Shown here: positions 13,813-17,808 of the stretch, in pieces
Layout of the letters: the number at the start of each line of letters is the position of its first letter
Numbering within the stretch: position 1 is the first letter of the stretch
NCBI GenBank assembly: GCA_900550695.1
Contig: URTF01000042.1
Span: 1-17,808 of the forward strand
Origin: an uncultured Ruminococcus sp.
GTDB lineage: Bacteria > Bacillota > Clostridia > Oscillospirales > Ruminococcaceae
Direction of reading: 5' to 3'
Length of the DNA stretch: 17,808 bases
Notes under the pieces: generated by a model
Database searches by the model: none
What the model was told of the DNA's origin: nothing
The model's input: only the letters and a program-made list of their open reading frames with translations
Translations under genes and position numbers: made by a program

Positions 13813-16800
13813 ATGGATAATTTTGTGAATCTTCATCTTCACAGCGAATACAGCCTGCTTGACGGTGCTTGCCGCATAAAAGACCTTGTCGCAAGGGCAA
13901 AGGCACTCGGGCAGAACGCTGTCGCTGTCACCGACCACGGCAATCTTTATGCTGCGGTCGAATTTTATAATGAGGCAAAGGCGCAGGGGATAAAGCCTGT
14001 TATCGGCTGCGAGGTCTATGTTGCACCACGAACACGCTTCGATAAAATTTCGGGCTTGGACGGAAAGCCTTATCACCTTGTACTGCTCTGCGAAAACAAC
14101 GAGGGTTATCATAACCTTGTAAAGCTTGTTTCGATCGGCTATACCGAGGGATTTTACAACAAGCCGAGAGTCGATGTCGAAGTTCTGCAAAAATACAGCA
14201 AGGGTTTGATCGCACTTTCGGGCTGTATCGCAGGAGAGCTGCCCCGTCTGCTTACCAACGGCGAATATGACAAGGCAAAGGAAACTGCACTTTTGTACCG
14301 TGATATCTTCGGCGAGGGCAATTATTATATCGAGATACAGAACCACGGGATCCGTGAGGAAATGTCCGTCCTGCCGCTTCTGTTCAGACTTTCCGCCGAA
14401 ACGGGGATACCGCTCTGCGCAACCAACGATGCACATTATATTACCAAAGCCGATGCGAAGATCCAGCGTGTACTGATCGCAATTCAGACGAACACGCCGC
14501 TCAGTCAGCCGACACCGCTCGCTTTTCCGACTGCCGAATTTTATATGAAAACGCACGATGAAATGGCAAGGCTTTTCCCGAATCATCTTGATGCGATAGA
14601 AAACACCGTGAAAATCGCCGAGCGATGCAATGTTGAATTCGAGTTCGGCAAGATAAAGCTTCCCCGTTACGAAGCCGAGGGCGTGACCGACAACAAAGCG
14701 TATTTCGTTCGGCTTTGCAGGGACGGATTGAAAAAGCGCTATGGCGAAGTGCCGCCGAAGGCTTACGAAGAGCGCCTTGAATATGAGCTTGACGTTATAA
14801 TCAAAATGGGGTATACCGATTACTACCTTATCGTGTGGGATTTTGTCAACTATGCGAAAACGCACGATATCCCCGTAGGTCCGGGGCGAGGTTCGGGCGC
14901 AGGAAGCATTGCGGCTTACTGCATCGGCATAACGAACATCGACCCGATGATGTATGATCTGCTCTTTGAGCGTTTCCTCAATCCCGAGCGTGTTTCGATG
15001 CCCGATTTTGATATCGACTTCTGCTATGAAAAACGCCAGCTTGTCATTGATTATGTCGTGCGGAAATACGGCAGTGACCGTGTTGCGCAGATAATAACGT
15101 TCGGAACAATGGCGGCAAAGGCGGCAATTCGTGACGTTGGACGGGTCATGGAAATGTCCTATCAGAAAACGGACGAGGTCGCAAAGCTTATCCCGTTTGA
15201 GCTTCACACAACGCTCGACCGTGCGCTTGAAAACAGTCCCGAGCTGAAAAAGCTTTATATGTCCGACAGCGATGTTCACGAGCTTATAGATACGGCTAAA
15301 AAGATAGAGGGTATGCCCCGTCACGCTTCGACCCATGCGGCAGGCGTTGTTATCTCCGATGCGCCCGTGAGCGATCATGTTCCCGTGCAGAAAAATGACG
15401 GCGCAATAGTAACGCAGTACCCGATGAATATCCTCGAAAGCCTCGGCTTGCTGAAAATGGACTTCCTCGCACTGCGAAACCTCACGGTCATTGACGGAAC
15501 GGTCAAGGACATTCGCAGGACTGAACCGAAATTTGATATCGATAAAATTCCGCTCGATGACGAAGCGGTCTTTGCGATGCTTTCCGCAGGCGAATCGGAC
15601 GCTGTTTTCCAGTTTGAAAGCGCAGGAATGAAGCAGGTTCTTGAACGGCTCAGACCCGAGTCGATAGAGGATCTCATCGCCGTGCTTTCGCTCTACCGCC
15701 CCGGCCCTATGGACAGTATCCCACGTTATATCGAAAACAAGCGTCACCCCGAAAAGATAACCTACAAGCACCCCCTGCTCGAAGATATACTGAACGTCAC
15801 CTACGGCTGTATAGTTTATCAGGAGCAGGTCATGCAGATATGCCGAAAGCTCGCAGGCTATTCCTACGGCAGAGCAGACCTTGTGCGCAGGGCAATGGCT
15901 AAGAAAAAGGCTGACGTTATGGAAAAGGAGCGCAGCGTTTTCATCGACGGCGCAGTTAAAAACGGAGTTCCTGCCGAAACCGCCGAGGATATTTTCAACG
16001 AAATGTCAAGCTTCGCTTCGTATGCGTTCAATAAATCCCACGCCGCCGCTTATGCCCACGTTGCGTATCAGACGGCTTACCTCAAATGCCACTATTATAA
16101 AAAGTATATGGCGCAGGTCATGACGAACGAGTTTGCTTCTCAGGGAAAGCTTATTGACGATATCGCACTCTGCGAAAAGAACGGCGTGAAAATACTCTGC
16201 CCCGATATCAACAGAAGCGGCGCAGGCTTTACAGCAGATGAGAACGGTATCCGCTTCGGTCTGCTCGCAGTGAGAAACCTCGGCAGAACGGCTATCGACA
16301 ATATCATTGAAGAGCGCAGAAAAGGCGGTACGTTCCGCTCACTCGATGAATTCTGCCGAAGAATGAGCGGAAAGGACGTAAACCGAAAGGCGGTAGAAAG
16401 CCTTATAAAATGCGGCGCATTCGACAGCTTCGCACTCAACCGCCGTGAGATGATGGAGAACTACGACCGAATTTTCATCGCCCTCCAAACCGACGTGCGG
16501 AATAATATCGAGGGGCAGATGAGCTTTTTCGATTCAGTCGGCGGTGATGATTCGCCGTCAATGATAGATAACCTCCACCGAACGGAGGAATATCCGCTGA
16601 AAACGCTGTTAATGTACGAAAAAGAGGCAGTCGGAATGTATATCTCGGGTCACCCCCTCGATGAGTTCAGGCTTATTTCCGCCGCCGCAAAGCATAACAC
16701 GATACACAGCTTCTTCTCGGAAAATCACCCGAAAGACGGCGCACCCGTGCAGCTGATATGTATGATAACCTCGGTCAAACAGCATAACACCAAAAAAGGC

Positions 16801-17235
16801 GCACAAATGGCGTTCTCGACCGTTGAGGACAACGGCGGCGAGTGCGAGGTCATCTTCTTCCCCGAAGTCTACGCCCAAAGCGTTCAGCTTATCCGTGCCG
16901 ACAGCATAGTTTACCTCAAAGGAAAGCTCTCATATAAGGACGAAGAACCGAAAATACTCGCCGAAACGGTCATTCCTGCCGCACAGTATGTCGGACTTGC
17001 CGCAAAAAGCGGACTTTTTATCCGCTGTATGAGTACGGATAAGGAAAAGATAACCCGAGCAGCCGAGCTTTGCCGAAATTATAAAGGCGAAGGAAAGCTG
17101 AATTTCTATTTTGAGGATATAAAGAAATATGTCCGCCCGAAATCAGCCGACGGCGTGAATATAACCGAAGATTTGCTTGAAAAGCTTGCGGATATCGTTG
17201 GAGAGGGGAATATCGCTTTAATGCGTAATGCTTAA
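13813..17235 (+). CDS. dnaE: DNA polymerase III subunit alpha, DnaE1 type
   Basis: This 1140-residue protein starts at the ATG at 13813, two bases after the whiA stop, with only a weak AGAAG upstream; coupling to whiA is likely. Domains in order: a PHP domain (NLHLHSEYS at 6-11, AVTDHGNLY, NDAHYI), then the C-family polymerase core. The core carries GPGRGSGAGS near 355, catalytic aspartates in PDFDIDF (D400, D402), and the third catalytic Asp in KMDFLALRN (D550). Helix-hairpin-helix and OB-fold regions follow (VQLICMITSVKQHNTKKGAQ near 980). This is DnaE1 (E. coli-like order), not PolC, which would carry an internal exonuclease; whether PolC also exists elsewhere cannot be seen. The final residues LMRNA come from a TAATGCG tandem repeat that supplies the stop. 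Confidence 0.98.
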   Translation: MDNFVNLHLHSEYSLLDGACRIKDLVARAKALGQNAVAVTDHGNLYAAVEFYNEAKAQGIKPVIGCEVYVAPRTRFDKISGLDGKPYHLVLLCENNEGYHNLVKLVSIGYTEGFYNKPRVDVEVLQKYSKGLIALSGCIAGELPRLLTNGEYDKAKETALLYRDIFGEGNYYIEIQNHGIREEMSVLPLLFRLSAETGIPLCATNDAHYITKADAKIQRVLIAIQTNTPLSQPTPLAFPTAEFYMKTHDEMARLFPNHLDAIENTVKIAERCNVEFEFGKIKLPRYEAEGVTDNKAYFVRLCRDGLKKRYGEVPPKAYEERLEYELDVIIKMGYTDYYLIVWDFVNYAKTHDIPVGPGRGSGAGSIAAYCIGITNIDPMMYDLLFERFLNPERVSMPDFDIDFCYEKRQLVIDYVVRKYGSDRVAQIITFGTMAAKAAIRDVGRVMEMSYQKTDEVAKLIPFELHTTLDRALENSPELKKLYMSDSDVHELIDTAKKIEGMPRHASTHAAGVVISDAPVSDHVPVQKNDGAIVTQYPMNILESLGLLKMDFLALRNLTVIDGTVKDIRRTEPKFDIDKIPLDDEAVFAMLSAGESDAVFQFESAGMKQVLERLRPESIEDLIAVLSLYRPGPMDSIPRYIENKRHPEKITYKHPLLEDILNVTYGCIVYQEQVMQICRKLAGYSYGRADLVRRAMAKKKADVMEKERSVFIDGAVKNGVPAETAEDIFNEMSSFASYAFNKSHAAAYAHVAYQTAYLKCHYYKKYMAQVMTNEFASQGKLIDDIALCEKNGVKILCPDINRSGAGFTADENGIRFGLLAVRNLGRTAIDNIIEERRKGGTFRSLDEFCRRMSGKDVNRKAVESLIKCGAFDSFALNRREMMENYDRIFIALQTDVRNNIEGQMSFFDSVGGDDSPSMIDNLHRTEEYPLKTLLMYEKEAVGMYISGHPLDEFRLISAAAKHNTIHSFFSENHPKDGAPVQLICMITSVKQHNTKKGAQMAFSTVEDNGGECEVIFFPEVYAQSVQLIRADSIVYLKGKLSYKDEEPKILAETVIPAAQYVGLAAKSGLFIRCMSTDKEKITRAAELCRNYKGEGKLNFYFEDIKKYVRPKSADGVNITEDLLEKLADIVGEGNIALMRNA

Positions 17236-17250
17236 TGCGTAATGCGTAAT
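17219..17250 (+). repeat. tandem 7-bp repeat TAATGCG at the dnaE 3' end
   Basis: Four near-identical units (TAATGCG, TAATGCT, TAATGCG, TAATGCG) and a partial fifth span 17219-17250. The dnaE stop TAA (17233-17235) lies at the start of the third unit, and the first two units encode the terminal residues MRNA, beginning within the preceding codon. Confidence 0.9.
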
Positions 17251-17321
17251 TATTTGCGGAGCTGACATTTGTACGGCGTTGCGAAGCCAAGCAGCTGGTC
17301 AAGCTGAGCACAGCTTGTCAG

Positions 17322-17620
17322 GTGTCCAGAGGGCGGAAGCCCTTTGGTCGCTCTCCGCAGAGAGCGAAATACCCTAAACTAACAGCGAAAAGCTTGTTGC
17401 AATAGCGTAATCACTAACAAATAAAAGGCGCAATTCACATCAAAAAGGTAAAACGGATATGAGAAATCAGTTCCGTAAACCTAAAATGTGAATTGCGCCT
17501 ATTTCTATTTTTCCTTACAAAACTATCCTCGGCGTGAAATGCGCAGAGCGAAAGCGATAAGCATTTCACGCCGACATCGTTTGAACGGCGGTGAAATATG
17601 AACGGGAAAACAACATTTGT
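17322..17620 (+). repeat. structured intergenic repeat, copy B
   Basis: This is the same family and orientation as 4130-4430. Hairpin 17326-17347 is CCAGAGGGC / GCCCTTTGG with loop GGAA; it replaces the copy-A stem with a different but paired sequence. Hairpin 17348-17367 is identical to copy A (TCGCTCT/AGAGCGA). The CAATAGCGTAATCA box is conserved. GGCGCAATTCACAT (17427-17440) pairs perfectly with ATGTGAATTGCGCC (17486-17499). GGCGTGAAATGC (17531-17542) pairs perfectly with GCATTTCACGCC (17561-17572) over an inner GC-GAAA-GC loop. It follows dnaE as copy A follows the aminotransferase. Confidence 0.88.
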
Positions 17621-17692
17621 AGTTAGGGTCGGAATCCGCCCTGCTGTATTTATGGATTTTCACATTCATATCCCACTGTAGTTCATACTGCG

Positions 17693-17737
17693 TTGAAGCG
17701 AAAATCCACTCACTTCGTTCGTGTATTTTCGTTTCAA
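17693..17737. repeat. imperfect 17-bp hairpin downstream of repeat copy B
   Basis: TTGAAGCGAAAATCCAC (17693-17709) pairs with GTGTATTTTCGTTTCAA (17721-17737) at 16 of 17 positions (one G-T wobble) across an 11-nt loop. It is part of the gene-free tail and may belong to the element lying between copies B and C. Confidence 0.7.
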
Positions 17738-17765
17738 GGACAGTTTGTTTTAGAAAAACAGAATT

Positions 17766-17808
17766 GGCGCAATTCACATTATTGGTTTTACGAAACTGTG
17801 TTTATCAT
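17766..17808 (-). repeat. partial third copy (C) of the structured repeat, inverted
   Basis: GGCGCAATTCACATTATTGG followed by TTTTACGAAACTG is the reverse complement of the right half of the main hairpin in copy A (CAGTTTCGTAAACCC then TGTGAATTGCGCC at 4302-4314), with a few differences. It is therefore oriented opposite to copies A and B and is cut off by the window edge. Confidence 0.75.

Larger units (their letters stand above)
17236..17808. other. gene-free tail: repeat copies B and C with several hairpins
   Basis: This 573-bp interval has no believable gene. In order it holds the end of the TAATGCG tandem, a hairpin CAAGCTG/CAGCTTG (17300-17317), repeat copy B (about 17322-17620), a GC patch near 17627-17640, an imperfect 17-bp stem at 17693-17737, and the start of inverted copy C at 17766. 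An 84-codon minus-strand frame (17777-17523) runs through repeat DNA and looks like the spurious repeat-derived peptides often annotated in such genomes. Confidence 0.8.

Noticed and set aside
13405..15771. 788-codon open frame on the minus strand across whiA and dnaE
   Set aside because: It lies wholly antisense to two clearly conserved genes, has no recognisable domain and no ribosome binding site, and its length follows from codon bias of the sense strand.
17523..17777. 84-codon minus-strand frame in the terminal repeats
   Set aside because: It consists of repeat and hairpin sequence with no ribosome binding site; likely a spurious repeat-derived peptide.

Overview
The window looks like chromosomal core-plus-accessory DNA from a Clostridia-class Bacillota, most like Ruminococcus/Oscillospiraceae. 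The basis is the hprK - PHP phosphatase - murB - rapZ - whiA - dnaE cluster typical of Clostridia, consensus sigma-A promoters (TTGACA / TATAAT, 17 bp apart), strong GGAGG-type ribosome binding sites, a DnaE1-type polymerase, and hairpin-rich intergenic repeats. The genus is an inference; the class is fairly secure.

Layout. 1-100: possible 3' end of an unseen plus-strand gene or RNA, plus a bidirectional terminator. 101-979 (-): LysM-LysM-GH18 protein missing the last part of its hydrolase domain. 1097-2580 (+): a bacterial PH-like protein with an Asp/His/Cys-rich tail, overlapping an FkbM-type SAM methyltransferase. 2795-4075 (+): type Ic aspartate aminotransferase with its own promoter and a roughly 135-nt leader. 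4076-4599: copy A of a hairpin-rich repeat, a short GC palindrome and a terminator. 4600-4938 (+): zinc-ribbon membrane protein whose stop codon interlocks with that of the convergent operon 7367-4935 (-), which encodes nucleoside kinase, RsmI and an esterase. 7368-7773: divergent promoter region.

7774-10924 (+): PH-like/SHOCT protein, DUF4250 protein, hprK and a YcdX-like PHP phosphatase, probably one transcription unit from the strong promoter at 7650-7678. 10929-11045: a long imperfect hairpin. 11081-17235 (+): murB, rapZ, whiA and dnaE, tightly packed or overlapping. 17236-17808: repeat copy B and, at the right edge, the start of an oppositely oriented copy C.

Functionally, the right half joins carbon-catabolite control (HprK), cell-wall precursor synthesis (MurB), envelope/carbon signalling (RapZ), growth and division regulation (WhiA) and replication (DnaE1). 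The gluconeogenesis factor yvcK, which normally lies between rapZ and whiA, is absent here. No CRISPR array, phage, toxin-antitoxin or defence system is visible. The most unusual material is the structured intergenic repeat family and a few oddly built proteins, not an obvious new system.
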